DNA of 64,000 bases from Heterobilharzia americana (taxonomy: Eukaryota > Platyhelminthes > Trematoda > Strigeidida > Schistosomatidae): positions 92,528,708 to 92,592,707 of the forward strand of contig OX104127.1 of assembly GCA_944470555.2 (NCBI GenBank), given 5' to 3'. Below the pieces are notes generated by a model that saw only the letters and a list, made by a program, of their open reading frames with translations, was not told where the DNA came from and did not search any database. A program made the position numbers and the translations under genes. This document shows positions 48,068 to 59,800 of this stretch, in pieces (the first letter of the stretch is position 1; each line of letters begins with the position of its first letter).

Positions 48068-48605
48068 AACCGTTGAAAACGTGGAAGCGCTGGGTAGTTG
48101 TTTTCTCCTGCTGTGAGATGCCTAAGCAATGTGTAGCAATGTAGACAATCCTCCAGAGATTGAATCCAGGACCTTCAGGTCCTGTGGTCATCTGCTTTCT
48201 CTTTATGTTTGTTCTTGATGAATGCCAACTTGAAATCAGTCAGTTCCCACAAACCATCAAAATGAACTAATCTAGTTCTCATTGGTGACTAGTTTCGAGA
48301 GGTGATTCCTAAAGTTCTAATGAAAAATCGTGACCGCAAAACACTGACCAACTTGGGCATGAGGACGAATACTCAGTGACGCATAGGATAGAGGTCATGC
48401 TATACTGTCAGATGACAGAAGAAGGACAAAGTTGTAGTGTGTTGACCCCGGAACTTTAATGCCCTGAGTTCGATGCCTAGTAGGGTCATAAATGCACAGT
48501 GCTGAAGAGTCCCATATTAGGACGAAGTGGCTTTTCAGCGCTCTCAGGTTTTCAATAATTCTTCAAGTGATGTCGGTTTATAGTGGATACCAACTTGAAA
48601 TTAGC
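48068..48605. repeat. Hammerhead repeat family 2: right piece of the split unit plus a plus unit
   Basis: 48068-48225 continues the minus unit begun at 46255. 48228-48605 is a plus unit with B box GAGTTCGATGCC. The plus hammerhead (48490-48545) keeps CTGAAGA and stem II, but GAAA is GAAG and the triplet is TTT. Confidence 0.7.
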
Positions 48606-49899
48606 ATTTATTAAGCACTAGGTAAAGTAATCAGGCCATCTTTGGTAGAAGAAACTTAAACAATATCAAGGATGTCTTGCAATCGTGGTACCTTCAAAGG
48701 TAAGTTATTAGTTCAATATAGTTTTGATCCTTTAGTAGTCAGAATAGAAACAGTCAGTTTTTAAACCAAATCTGGGATGCTCTCACTAAACATGCCCACT
48801 TTCCAGATACCAGTTGATTCAGTCATATGAATACCAGATTCCGACATCCTTTTATTGTGTAGTAAGCAGACACTGATATGCCTCTTCATACAAATATTTG
48901 AGATACTTTTAGTGTAAAGCGAAACAGATCTCAGTGGCTAAGCTGCTAGAGGATGGGAATGGTCACTTTTGACACTGCTGTCTGAAATCTTACTATGAGT
49001 CAAGTTTTAGCCTTATTTACTATCGATAATAATAAGCATGATAGTTAGTTGCTTATCAACCTCACTTAAGCACACCTAGCCATGAAGATAGTTTTATAAA
49101 TAAACAATGTACTTCTAGCCTTTACTTGTGAACATTTCAATGTTTCCGTTAAAAGTTTATTCATTTCTATGTATTTTTTTTAAAGAAAAATAGACCTGCC
49201 TTCAATGGAATGAAATAAAATCTATGCATATATGATCAGTGATTTATATGCCTTCTGTTCACAAAAGACAATAACAAACAATCTCTTTGAAAACAATGTC
49301 AATATAAACGAAACAAAGAATTCGATCACATGATGTATGTGTGTACTTTCGAAAAATATTTTGCGACCAATTACAATCTCGTTGGCACTTAACTTTAGCT
49401 TTTAACCAGTTACTTGATTGGGCAGATACACTTTCACTAGGATCAATAGAAATATCATAAGAATTTGTCGTTAAAACTAGTTTATGTAGGTTTAAGATAC
49501 CTGGGTTACTTTTTTGTGTGATAAAAATAACAAATATTGATCTATTATTTCATCTTAACCACTCACATTTTCTTTCATCATAGTTATACTACTTTTTTAC
49601 TGGCTAGTAGCAACAGTTAGATGGCTAAATTATTTATTGTATATGCCCTTTTCTCATTCATTTCAAATGACCCTTACGATTAAAACCATCTTTCTTAGAT
49701 TAGATGTAACTCAGTTGTTAAGTTCTATGAAACTTGAAGTCAAAGAAAATTAATGCAAAATATAAGTAGCGGATATAAAGGACAAATGTTTCTGTAGGAA
49801 TGCTGATTTATCTAGTTCAAACATTGTATTGTACCTCACTGCAGAGATCTTTAATAAGATTTATTCCCAAATCAGGAGACAACTACTTTATCTGGGTTG
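48606..49899. other. No recognised feature
   Basis: AT-rich, no long frames. A degraded tRNA-like segment may lie at about 48920-49010 (ATCTCAGTGGCTAAG). Confidence 0.35.
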
Positions 49900-50470
49900 A
49901 CAAAATTTCAACTCGGATATAAAAGATTGTTTTGAGGCTTGCCAACTTGAGGCATCCCTGGTACCAACAAGCGACATATCCGACTATTTTTTGAAGGAAA
50001 AGTATGCTGAACTGCAGTGAGTGGTGTTCTTTTATAGGGATGAGAAACATGACTGCTGAAGATAGAAGATATAAGATGGTTAAAAGTCTTTGACTGTAGA
50101 TGTCTTCGTAACACTGCTCAAGTATGATGGAATCAGTATGTAAACAATGTAGTACTCAGGCGAAGGGTACTTGGAAAGACAGGTAAGTCGGTCGATGAGG
50201 TTGTGAACCTTGACTGACTCAGGTGGCTTGGAAGTGTGTAGTCCATACCTAGCCACTACCTGCTTAAGCGTTCCATGCTAGCAGAAAATACATCAAGTTG
50301 AAAGCAGCCTCATATTGACCACACTAAGACGTGGCACCACTCCAAGAAGTCACTGACTGTCGTCAGAACCATGTAAAGAGTTGTAGACTGCTTGGTTAGA
50401 ACCCTGAAGATAATAAGAATGATTGGAAAAAAGAGGTTGTTGTACACATAGAATTCAAAAAACACTGTGT
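49900..50470 (+). mobile_element. RTE-A (SR2-like) copy A3, old remnant
   Basis: Aligns with 30.27-30.85 kb of A2: the ACTGCAGT..GTTCTTTTATAG.GATGAGAAACATG segment (SVLLYGCETW), GTAAGTCGGTCGATGAGGTT (GKSVDEVV) and ACGTGGCACCA (TWHQ). Stops and indels throughout. The most diverged of the three RTE-A copies. Confidence 0.75.
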
Positions 50471-50683
50471 ACATCAGCCATTTCCAAACGAATGAGCAGG
50501 ACGTTAATTATTTCTAAATTGTTCACTAATGGATGGTTTCGAAGTTGTTGAATACAAGCTTCGTCAAAGTAATCAGAATCCATAAGCCTGAATTCTTTAG
50601 GGGATCAAAAATGACTATTTGCATCGAAGAAAACTAGATTTCTTGAAAACTGAACGGCGTCATAGACTTACTTCTGTTTTTTT

Positions 50684-52030
50684 ATTTTTTTATTATTATT
50701 CGTCCTTTGGGTTCCTAGTGGAAAAGAGGGCTACACTAGCACGTCGCAATTTCGCTCCCATCTCTGCTGTCTTTTCAAAATGGCTCCACCACTCCCCACA
50801 AGCTTTCATTTCTTCGTCACATAATCTCCTCCATGTCACCCTCGGACGCCAAACTCATCGTTACCCCTTTGGACTCCACTCGACGACCTGGCCTGATGCG
50901 TGGAGTCTCCAAACCGTCTACTCAGTGTATGTCCAGTCCAGTCCAACCCATCTCCACTTTCTTCCTCTGCATATTTGTTGAATGATAGGTTCTTGGTTGG
51001 TTCGTTGGTAGACCACACTCAGTTACTTGTTGCTTACTCTTATTATTCTGGACATCTCATCCACTGGTCAGTGTCAGCACCGAGTGAGTGTAGGCGGCAG
51101 CTGTTGATCAGGCATATCTGTAGTTTGTTGGAAATGCTCTCCATAACACACCACCAAGTCTCTCAATCATCACATGGAAGGACTGACTGACTTGACTGAA
51201 TGGAGCTGAAAATCCAGATGTTGTTCACACTTTATGCTGAGTGAAGTGCAGTGCAGTGCAGTGCAGTCGATCTCCACACTGATTCCAGATTAATGCAGGA
51301 AGGCCTGTCTTGCTGTCTTTGCGATCCTAGCTGATTTGACATCCTCATCTGTGCCACTGCCGCTTGTAGTTGAAATGATGCTGCCTTGCCTTACCTATGC
51401 AGATGGGTAGGTGAAAGAGACTACTTCTTCCATATTTCCCCCGTTCATAGTGATTGATGCTTGTTGTTGTTGTTGTATATTGTGGTTGCTGGTTGGGTAT
51501 CGTTGCCATCTCTTTCTCCCCTAAGTTCACCCTGACCTGAAGTAAGTCCCGTCCTCCTGCCCCACATCGCCCCTTCTGTGGACTTGTTAGTTTTCGCCTG
51601 TACATCTTCAGGTGTATGTAACAAGGCATTGGACATAAATCATCATCATCATCATCATCATCGGAGGCGAAGTCCAAATCTGTCAGGGTCTCTTTTGCAA
51701 TCTGGGCAGCCTTCTCAGCCACTCAACTTCAAACATTGTGTGGACATTCCATGTCCCCATGTATAATTTCGCCTTCATCGAGAGAGAGAGAGGAGACAAA
51801 TCGGTCGACTGGCTTCCCGAAGGCTTTCAGCAACTGGCGTCATTCGTCTCTCTGACTCCAGGAAAGAGTTAGTTTAATTTCATTTTTTATATTTTCCTTG
51901 TTCTTCAAAGTTCTTTTTGAACTTGGATTGGTTTTCCGGAGTTGGGTTGCTGGCCTTATGCCCAACTTTCCCTCTTTATCCGAGCTTAGGGCCGACTAGT
52001 AATTAATAGACTAGCTAACTAGGCGAGAAA
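50684..52030 (-). mobile_element. RTE-B copy B8: deletion derivative with both ends
   Basis: The 5' end (52030-51715) holds the leader and the endonuclease start up to the segment coding AAQIAKE. The sequence then jumps near 51693 to the RT catalytic region (LTDLDFAS, eight Asp codons at 51639-51662, then LCPMPC) and runs to the 3' end at 50684. About 1.9 kb is missing. The fusion gives a 125-codon minus frame (51345-51722). The unit is about 1.35 kb, keeps both termini and could have moved only with help from a full-length relative. Confidence 0.8.
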
Positions 52031-53565
52031 ACTATAATACATTAGTGCTTGTTCATCGTGATCTTACGAGCTACCCAGTCAGCTGTTCTCTCTTCAATCC
52101 AAATCAATCGGAGTTAGCTAGTTAGAATCTAGTCATAACCCTAGGTTTTCATTTAACCTTCACTCATCACGCTGCAGCAATGACTATTGTGTAAGTCGTA
52201 TTACTGTTTGCTTGTGCAACATTTGACACAAAACTAACACCAAATAGTACATCATCAAAATAAAAGGGATATCATATGTTCATTTTGTTTTACTTGTTGA
52301 TGCTTAGGACATTGTGACACACAGACAAGAAAGAGAAGGAGGGGATCTTATTTCTCCTAAAGAATTCTATGTATCTAAATAATTATGTTAAATGTGAGTT
52401 GTGTTTCTAGTTGTTTGGAGGCAATCACATGCTTGGAAATACCACATAGTGAAGGAAACGAGAAGATACAGACAAAGGAAAGATTATCGTTTGACTATCT
52501 GAGATAACCATAGTTTAGCAGACTAGTATTTATGCTGAATGGTGATTGAAGGTGATATGGAAATTTGAACTGCGGTCGGATTGGAACCAGAGACCACCTG
52601 GTTTCCGGCCCGATGCTCTACCAACTACGTAACAAAAGGAAAGATTGTTTATTGTTGATATATTGTACTATAGTCACTGAATAAGGTACACCTTACACTA
52701 AGACAGTCATTTGCATAGTGTGCTTCACTTCCTCTTCTGCTTCTCTCTTGATTTACTCTTAATACACTCACACATACTGTCTCTTGCGCTTCTCTGGGTA
52801 GAATCCTTACCCATCGCTGGTAGTTCCCTATGATTTCTGCCGCCCTCCCAACATATACTACTTATATCCATTCTGATCAGCACCGCCCACTACAATCGAA
52901 GTAGATCACTTCTTACAGAACAAAAAGGACTAACTATTTTTAACAGATACATGTTAAAAATTGTTTTATAATGTAATTTATATAAGGATTATGATTAAGG
53001 ATTGACCGGCTAGAACCGGAAATATCTCACGTTGAGTTAAAGGTTGACATTAATCTCAGTAGATGTTAGGAAGCTAGAAAAGGAACTGACAACTGTGTTA
53101 CACTCCATAGAAATGGACTACGATACTGACTTTGATAGAACCAAGGTTCTACAAAATGGTTTTGGCTTATGTCAGAAAAACTGACAACCGATCACTTTAC
53201 ATATATATACAAATCCAGAAGAAAGGAGATTTCGTACAGTTAACTAACTCTTGGGAACTTTAACATTTACCTTCAACAATAGTCTCATCCTTATTCTAAC
53301 TATATCAGCAACAAACAATCAGCATTTATTTACCTCGTTATTTTTATTGTCACCACCATTATTACTACTATTCTTTTCCACTCTCTTCCTATCAACCAAT
53401 GAAAAATTTGTTACTACTATTCATCATCTTTATATGCCCACCGAAATGATACACATTCCTCTACATGTCCCATTGTACTTATAAAATAATCGAATGACTA
53501 CAATGTCAATATGTAATCTTTCTTTGTCGTAGTTACAGTGAAGTCGAGCAAGCTAGAAATTGATG
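52031..53565. other. Mostly no feature (contains the SINE at 52480-52640)
   Basis: Outside the SINE the sequence is AT-rich. The frame at 53251-53484 is low-complexity hydrophobic with no known family. Confidence 0.35.
52480..52640 (-). repeat. tRNA-headed SINE
   Basis: Minus strand: A-box region TAGTTGGTAGAGC, B-box-like GGTTCCAATCC, tail ATTTCCATATCACCTTCAATC and ATACTAGTCTGC. Same family as 24228. Confidence 0.65.
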
Positions 53566-54300
53566 AAATAACCAATTAAATTTCGGTATTTCAGCTAGAA
53601 AGGCAGTTTTTCACCAAATACTGAAAACTGATTGGTTATTTGAGTTGCAACTAGGGCGGTCTTTAAAGTCTCTTGGGTGAACATCGTGTGACTTTAAAGG
53701 CCAACCTAGTTGCAGCTCAAATAACCAATTAGACTTCTCTATTTTATGAAAATCTGCTTTTTCCAGCCGAACTCACACGCTGTCCATATACCAACAGATA
53801 TATAATTACACTAGTAACTTCGGCCAACTTTTAAGGCCACTCTAGCAACGATCTAAACAACCAGTTAGGGTCCTCCATTTTGACTGGAAAGTCAGATTTA
53901 CATAAAATGGAGAGCTCTAATTGGTTATTTCATTCGTTATTAGAGTGGTCTTTCAAGTTATGAGTAACTTTAAAGGGCACCCTAATGACTACTGAGACAA
54001 CGAATTAAACTTCATAACTTTGTGAAAATCTGGCATACTAGCCTGAATGAAGAAGCCTGACTGGCTACTTCATTTGTTACTAGGGTGGCCTTTAATGAAT
54101 TCAAATCTCAAACCCAGTGATAAACAGGGATGACTTTAAGGCCGCCCTGGCAACTGCTAAAATAACCAATCAGGTTTCGGTATTCCGGTTAGACAGGTCG
54201 TTTTTCGTAAAACAGAGAATCCTAATTGGTGATCTCAGTAGTTGCTAGGGTGGCGTTTAAAGTAATCCTATAAGTAGCCATTTTTAGCAAAACAATGTCT
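53566..54300. repeat. Array of palindromic CCAAT / CTTTAAAG units
   Basis: At least four inverted-repeat units: left halves GACTTTAAAGGCCACCCTA..GCAACTGCT..ATAACCAATCAG, a centre (GTCAGATTTTCATAAAATGGAGA), right halves TAATTGGTTATTTCA..GTTACTAGGGTGGTCTTTAAAG. Units at about 53570-53690, 53690-53740 (half), 53825-53965, 53970-54095 and 54135-54270. Orthologous in design to 17.2-18.0 kb. The array stops at the RTE-B copy B9. Confidence 0.75.
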
Positions 54301-54324
54301 ACCCAAAGAGGATTGAAAAAGATT

Positions 54325-55370
54325 TTATTATTATTATTATATTATTAGTCCCTTGGGTTCCTAATGCAACATACGGCTTCACTAGCACGTCTCCAGTGCA
54401 CTCTGTAATCTGAAATCTTTTCAACCTGGCTCCACGACAGCCCACAAGCTCTCATTTCCTCCTCGCACGATCTCCTCCATGTCACCGTCACCTCGGACAC
54501 CCAACTCGTCGCTTCCCATATGGGTTCCACTCAAGTGCCTGGCCTGGCGCGTGATGTACCCAGTCGGCCTTCTCAGTGCATGCCCAATCCAATCCATCTC
54601 CACTCCCTTCCAGTGCATGTTTGTTGAGTGCTAGGTTCATGGTTGGTTCGTTGTCATAACAGAGTTCCTTGTTGCTTGTTCTTTCTGACAATCCATCTGA
54701 GCTTCAGTAACGAGCCAACGTAGGCAGTTGTTGATGTATATCTACAGTTTGTTGAAAATGCTTTTCGTAACGCACCAAGATTCTGAACCATACAGAAGCA
54801 TTGACTTGACGTTGGTGTTGAAAATCCGTATCTTGTTCACGCTGATGCTGAGTGCAGAAGATCTCCACACTGGTTTCAGGTTAATGAACGCCTGTCTTGC
54901 TTTTCCGATTCGGACTTTGACATCCTCGTCTGTGCCACCGCCTGTAGTTAAAATAGTGCTGCCTAGATAGTTGAAGGAGGTTACTTCCTTTAGGTTTCTC
55001 CTGTTGACGGTGATTGGAGTTTGTTGTTGTTGTTGTGATGGTGGTGGTGCGGTATCTTCACCACCTGTCTTCTCTATATTCACTTGAAGTCCCGTCTTCG
55101 CTGCCTCTTCTGCCAACTTGTTAGTTTTCGCCTGTAGATCTTCAAGTTTGTGTGACATCAGACACAAGTCATCGGCGAAATCCAAGTCTTCTAGGTTCTT
55201 TTCCGCAGTCAGCCAGCCAGCGTATCCCCCTCTTCTCGCTCCCCACTGTTTGCTGCATGATCCAGTCGACCACAATCAGGAATATCATGGGTGATAGTAG
55301 GCGGCAACCTTGTTTCACTCCTGTCTTCACTTCACTTCAGAGGCATCACTGAGCTTCCTATATTGAAAAG
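54325..55370 (-). mobile_element. RTE-B copy B9, 5'-truncated, inserted in the palindromic array
   Basis: ATT-rich tail at 54327-54346, C-terminal tail, RIFNTNVKSMLLYGSESWCV block, Gln-rich connector, intact catalytic DLDFADDLCLMSHKLEDLQA (about 55150-55195), palm end, truncation near 55370. A 177-codon minus frame (54742-55275) remains open across the catalytic box, so this is among the better preserved copies. Confidence 0.85.
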
Positions 55371-55439
55371 GATTAGTGACACATTATTAAATTGATTCAT
55401 ATATGTATTTGGAACGACCTGAACCCCCCCCCCTTGTTA

Positions 55440-55565
55440 CAATTAAAAATGATCGATTAGGCATCTTAGTTTCATCTGGAAAGGCAAATTTTCATAAAAT
55501 AGAGAAGTTTAGTTGGTAATTTCAGTTGTAGCTAAGGTGGTCTTTAAAGTCACTCGTGAATTTCG
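55440..55565. repeat. Palindromic CCAAT / CTTTAAAG unit, continuation of the array
   Basis: Reads ATCTGGAAAGGCAAATTTTC..AAAATAGAGAAG..TTGGTAATTTCAGTTG..AGGTGGTCTTTAAAGTCACT, one right half plus centre. It lies beyond B9, which suggests B9 split the array. A further degraded unit is at 56040-56150 (ATTTTAAAGGCC ... GTGGCCTTTAAAGTCACC). Confidence 0.6.
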
Positions 55566-56340
55566 AGGCTAGTCAGGATTTTATTTTTAAGGTTGTATTC
55601 ATCACAGTTCAATAGTTCTTTAAACAACGTCATTTGAGTATCTTCAAGATCTTAACTTTTGATCAATTCCTTTAAAGAAGCTGAGATCAGACTTTGGTGC
55701 GAAAGGCTGGAATTATTTTGTTTCACACATGCTGCATCTAATTTTTAGACTGGTTAATCAACATTTGGCAAATGATCAGACACATTGTATTTTATTTATG
55801 TAATCCCGGTGTAGTATATTAGAACAAATAATAAAATGAATATTTTGCATTATTCCTCAGTGTTTCGATCTTGCCAGGAAGATCCTTTTCAAGCGTATGA
55901 ATCTGACATTAAGTTTTCAGGTTAATATTCAAGTTTTGGTACAGAAGGTGGTGGGTCACCTTAACGATTATCCAATTACATCGTGATACGGAGGAAAGAC
56001 CAATGTAATACAAGTGAGTCAATAAGCAAATCGGTTAGAAAGGTTTCTTTCGTGTGATTTTAAAGGCCTATGAAGGTACTTTTCCGTAAAACAGAAGAAT
56101 GTAATTACCTGTCTTATCAGTTGCTAAGGTGGCCTTTAAAGTCACCCCTTTTTCAGTTCTGCAAGTGAGATGGAAACAAAAATAAGGTGGGGAAGTTCGG
56201 TTTGACCGTGAAAAGTACAATGAGGTTGTGAGTCATCAAGGTTGAGAAAGAACAGATTACTAGTAATGGAAGGATGAATGTTCGAACGTCAAACAATATT
56301 ATCATAAATGAATAAATAATAACGATAAAGGTACCATCAC
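55566..56340. other. No gene; degraded palindromic unit at 56040-56150
   Basis: AT-rich. Nothing else recognised. Confidence 0.35.
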
Positions 56341-56349
56341 TATTAATGG

Positions 56350-56420
56350 ATATGCTTGTAATTCTTCGTTGTTTTACTGGGTCGAATTGTTCGACAACGG
56401 AGAATTACAAGCATATCATT
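56350..56420. repeat. Near-perfect hairpin at an Smα-like end
   Basis: GATATGCTTGTAATTC (about 56350) is complementary to GAATTACAAGCATATC (about 56403-56418), with CGTTG/CAACG also pairing, around a loop holding the 3'-end sequence ACTGGGTCGAATTGTTCGA. Confidence 0.7.
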
Positions 56421-56454
56421 AAGTGGTAATAAGTAATACCCGTTGTACTGCAAC

Positions 56455-56735
56455 AAATGGCCATAGTGCCTCTGTGGCACAGTGGATAACGTCTTGATGT
56501 TTGAAGCGATGGATACGTGGTTCGAGTTTTAATGGGAACAACATCACTCACTGGGGTCCAAGTATATCCGGCTGATGAGTCCCAAATAGGACGAAACACA
56601 AGCCCTGCATCCCTTTGCTAGCCACTACCAAACAAATTGCCATTCATGCAATATCGAGGCATCTGCATCGAAGCCCATATGCCAGTGGAGGTCGAATAAT
56701 TTGATCTAGTAAAACGATGGAGAATTACAAGATAA
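56455..56735 (+). repeat. Smα-like retroposon, best-preserved copy
   Basis: A box TGGCACAGTGGATAA (56477-56491), B box GGTTCGAGTTTT (56519-56530), then the hammerhead (56564-56610), then the 3' half (GCATCTGCATCGAAGCCCAT, GGAGGTCGAATAATTTGA) ending AGAATTACAAG at 56736. The two boxes are the RNA polymerase III promoter type of tRNA-derived SINEs. Confidence 0.8.
56564..56610 (+). ncRNA. Hammerhead ribozyme, Smα type
   Basis: Core CTGATGA at 56572-56578, stem II GTCC (56579-56582) with GGAC (56589-56592), GAAA 56593-56596. Stem I ATCCGG/CCTGCAT has one or two mismatches. The cleavage triplet reads GCC, where functional Smα copies have an NUH such as GTC, so the core is intact but cutting is doubtful. 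Confidence 0.7.
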
Positions 56736-56782
56736 CGGTACTTTTGATAGCAGTTGAAGATATAATGGATTATGTAATACAT

Positions 56783-56790
56783 AGAATGGT

Positions 56791-56794
<4 letters not shown>
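56783..56794. repeat. Target-site duplication of B10, left copy
   Basis: AGAATGGTTCAT, identical to 60079-60090, brackets the full-length RTE-B copy. Confidence 0.85.
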
Positions 56795-56839
<45 letters not shown>

Positions 56840-59800
56840 GTCCCTTGGGTTCCTAGTGGAACATAGGGCTTCAGTAGCACGCCTCCAGTGACCTCTGTTC
56901 TCTGAGATCTTTTGAACCTGGTTCCACGACAGCCCATAACCTCTCATTTCCTCCTCGCATGACCTCCTCCATGTCACCCTCGGACGTCCAACTCGTCGCT
57001 TCCCATGGGGATTCCACTCGAGGGCCTGACGCGTGATGTCCTCAGTCGGCCTTCTCAGTGCATGGCCAATCCATCTCCACTTCTTCCTGCATATTTGTTG
57101 CATGATAGGTTCTTGGTTGGTTCGTTCCCAGAGTTCCTTGTTGCTTATTCTTTCTGGCCATCTGATCTTCAGCAGCGAGCGTAAGCAGTTGTTGATGAAT
57201 GTCTGTAGTTTATTGGAAATACCTTTCGTGACGCGCCAAGTCTCTGAGCCATACAAGAGCACTGACTTGACGTTGGTGTTGAAAATCCGTATCTTGTTCC
57301 GCATGCTGAGTGCAGAAGATCTCCACACTGGTTTCAGGTTAATGAACGCCTGTCTTGCTTTTCCGATTCTGACTTTGACGTCCTCGTCCGTCCCGCCTGT
57401 AGTTGAAACAGTGCTGCCTGCCTAGATAGGTGAAGGAGGTTACTTCCTTTAAGTTTCTCCCGTTGACGGTGATTGCAGTTTGTTGTTGTTGTTGTTGATG
57501 GTGGTGGTGCGGTATCTTCATCATTTCTGTCTTCTCTATATTCACCTGAAGTCCCGTCTTCGCTGCCTCTTCTATCAACTTGTTAGTTTTTGCCTGCAGA
57601 TCTTCAAGTTTATGTGACATTAGGCATAAGTCATCGGCGAAATCCAAGTCTTCTAGGTTCTTTTCCGTCGTCCAGTGTATCCCCCTCTTCTCGCTGCCTA
57701 CTGTTTGCTGCATGATCCAGTCCACCACAATCAGGAATATCATGGGGGATAGTAGGCAACCTTGTTTCACTCCTGTCTTCACTTCAAAGGCATCACTGAG
57801 CTTCCCATTGTGGATTACTTGGCATGTGGCATCTTCATATAGTTGTTGAATGAGGCGGATAAAGGTTTGCGGTACTCCGTAGTATTGAAGCAGTTTCCAA
57901 ATTACTTCTCGGTCGACGCTGTCAAAGGCCTTCTCAAAGTCGATGAAGTTGAGGTAGAGAGTGATTGCCATTCTATGCTCTGTTCTATGATGATACGAAG
58001 CGTTGCAATTTGGTCTGCACATGATTTGTACTTCCTGAAGCCTGCCTGTTCCGGTCGTAGTTTTGAATCCAGTGCATCCCTTAGCCTCTCCAGGATGATG
58101 CGGCTTAATATTTTACTTGCTGTGGGTGGACAGGAGAGTGATTCCGCGCCAGTTCTTGCAAACACTGAGGTCTCCCTTCTTCGGCAGTTTGACAAGGTAA
58201 CCCTTCTTCCAATCAATGGTCAGGTACCTTCTCTTCCTTCCACACCTTCTGCAATAGTGGTGTGAGCATGGCCGCTGTTGTCTCTGCATCTGTTTTCAGC
58301 GCTTCTGGCGGTATTCCATCTGGTCCTGCTGCTTTCCCGCATTTCAGTAGCTTTATGGCGTTCAGGACTTCCATTTTCGTTGGGGGATTTATGTTCACTT
58401 GTAGTTCAGCGGCTGCAGGTGGTATTTCTGGACGAAGTGCAGGTGATGGTGGTCGATTCAAGAGCTTCTTGAAGTGGTCGGCCCATCGTTTCCTCTGTTT
58501 CTCTTCTTTTGTAATTAAATTTCCTTCTTCATCTTTTATTGGTTTCATCTGTGTTGGTCTCTTCCCTGATAGCAACCTGGTTATTTGATACAATGTCGTC
58601 AGGTCTCTCTTACCTGCAGCCTGTTCTGCTTCACTTGCCAGTGTTTCGTAGAAGTGTCTTTTGTCTTTGCGTGCACTCTTCTTCACTTCTTTGTCCAGTG
58701 TTTTATACATTGTGCTCAGTTCCTCTTGTCGTTGAGCATCCTTGCACTGGTTTATCTTCTGCTTCACCATCCTCCTCTCCTCTATCAGCTTCCAGGTATC
58801 CGTCGAGATCCATTCCTTGTCTTCTTTCTTCTTCCTTCCTAATACTGTTGTGCAGGTTTCTTTCCACATAGCTTTCAAAGACTTCCAGTGTTCTTCCACA
58901 CAGGTTTCTTCAGGGATGTTGCTCGATGTCTCCCATTTTGTCTTGATGGCTGCCTTGAAGATCTCCTTTGTAGTTTCATCCTTCAGTTTCCGAGTGTTGT
59001 ACTTGAATTGAGGTCTATCACCAGCTTCCTTGAAGGCTTTTAACTTGATTTGGAAGGTTTTTTCCTTGCACTAGATAGTGGTCTGAACCTACATCTGCTC
59101 CTCTTCTTGACCTTGTGTTAAGTAGACTGCGTCTCCATTTTCTTGAGATTGAGATAAAGTCGATTTGATTTTTAGTGTGTCCATCTGGTGAAATCCATGT
59201 CGCTTTGTGGATATCTTTGTGCCTGAACACACTGCCTCCAATCACCAAATCGTTGAATGCACAGAATTCTGCAAACAATTCTCCATTCTCATTCATTTCA
59301 CCTAGTGCCTCTCGACCCATGGTTAGTTCTCTTCCCGTGTTGTCCCCTCCCAGTTTGGCATTCATGTCGCCCATCAGAATTTTGATATCGCCAACTGACG
59401 TCTTGTCCAGTGTTGATTGAAGTTGTCTGTAGAAATCCTCCTTTTTCTCTTGCTCTGCATTATTTGTAGGTGCATAGCGTAACATTGTATGATTGTGACC
59501 TTTCTTCCTTTTGAGTTGAATCTTGCTGTCATGATCCTGCATGAGGAGATTGGTTCCCACTGCATGAGAGCCTTCGATGCTCTTGGGGACATCATGATAG
59601 CCACTCCACAACTCAGTGTGCTGGTGGTTGTCGTCTGGGTGACAATATCGGAGTAGATTATTGATTCTCCAGTTGACAGTTTGGAGAGTCCACTCCCATT
59701 CCATCTGCTTTCGCAAATTCCAAGCACTTCAATGTGATACCTCTTCATCTCTTTTGCAATCTGGGCTGCCTTACTGGGTTCAAACATGGTGTGGACATTC

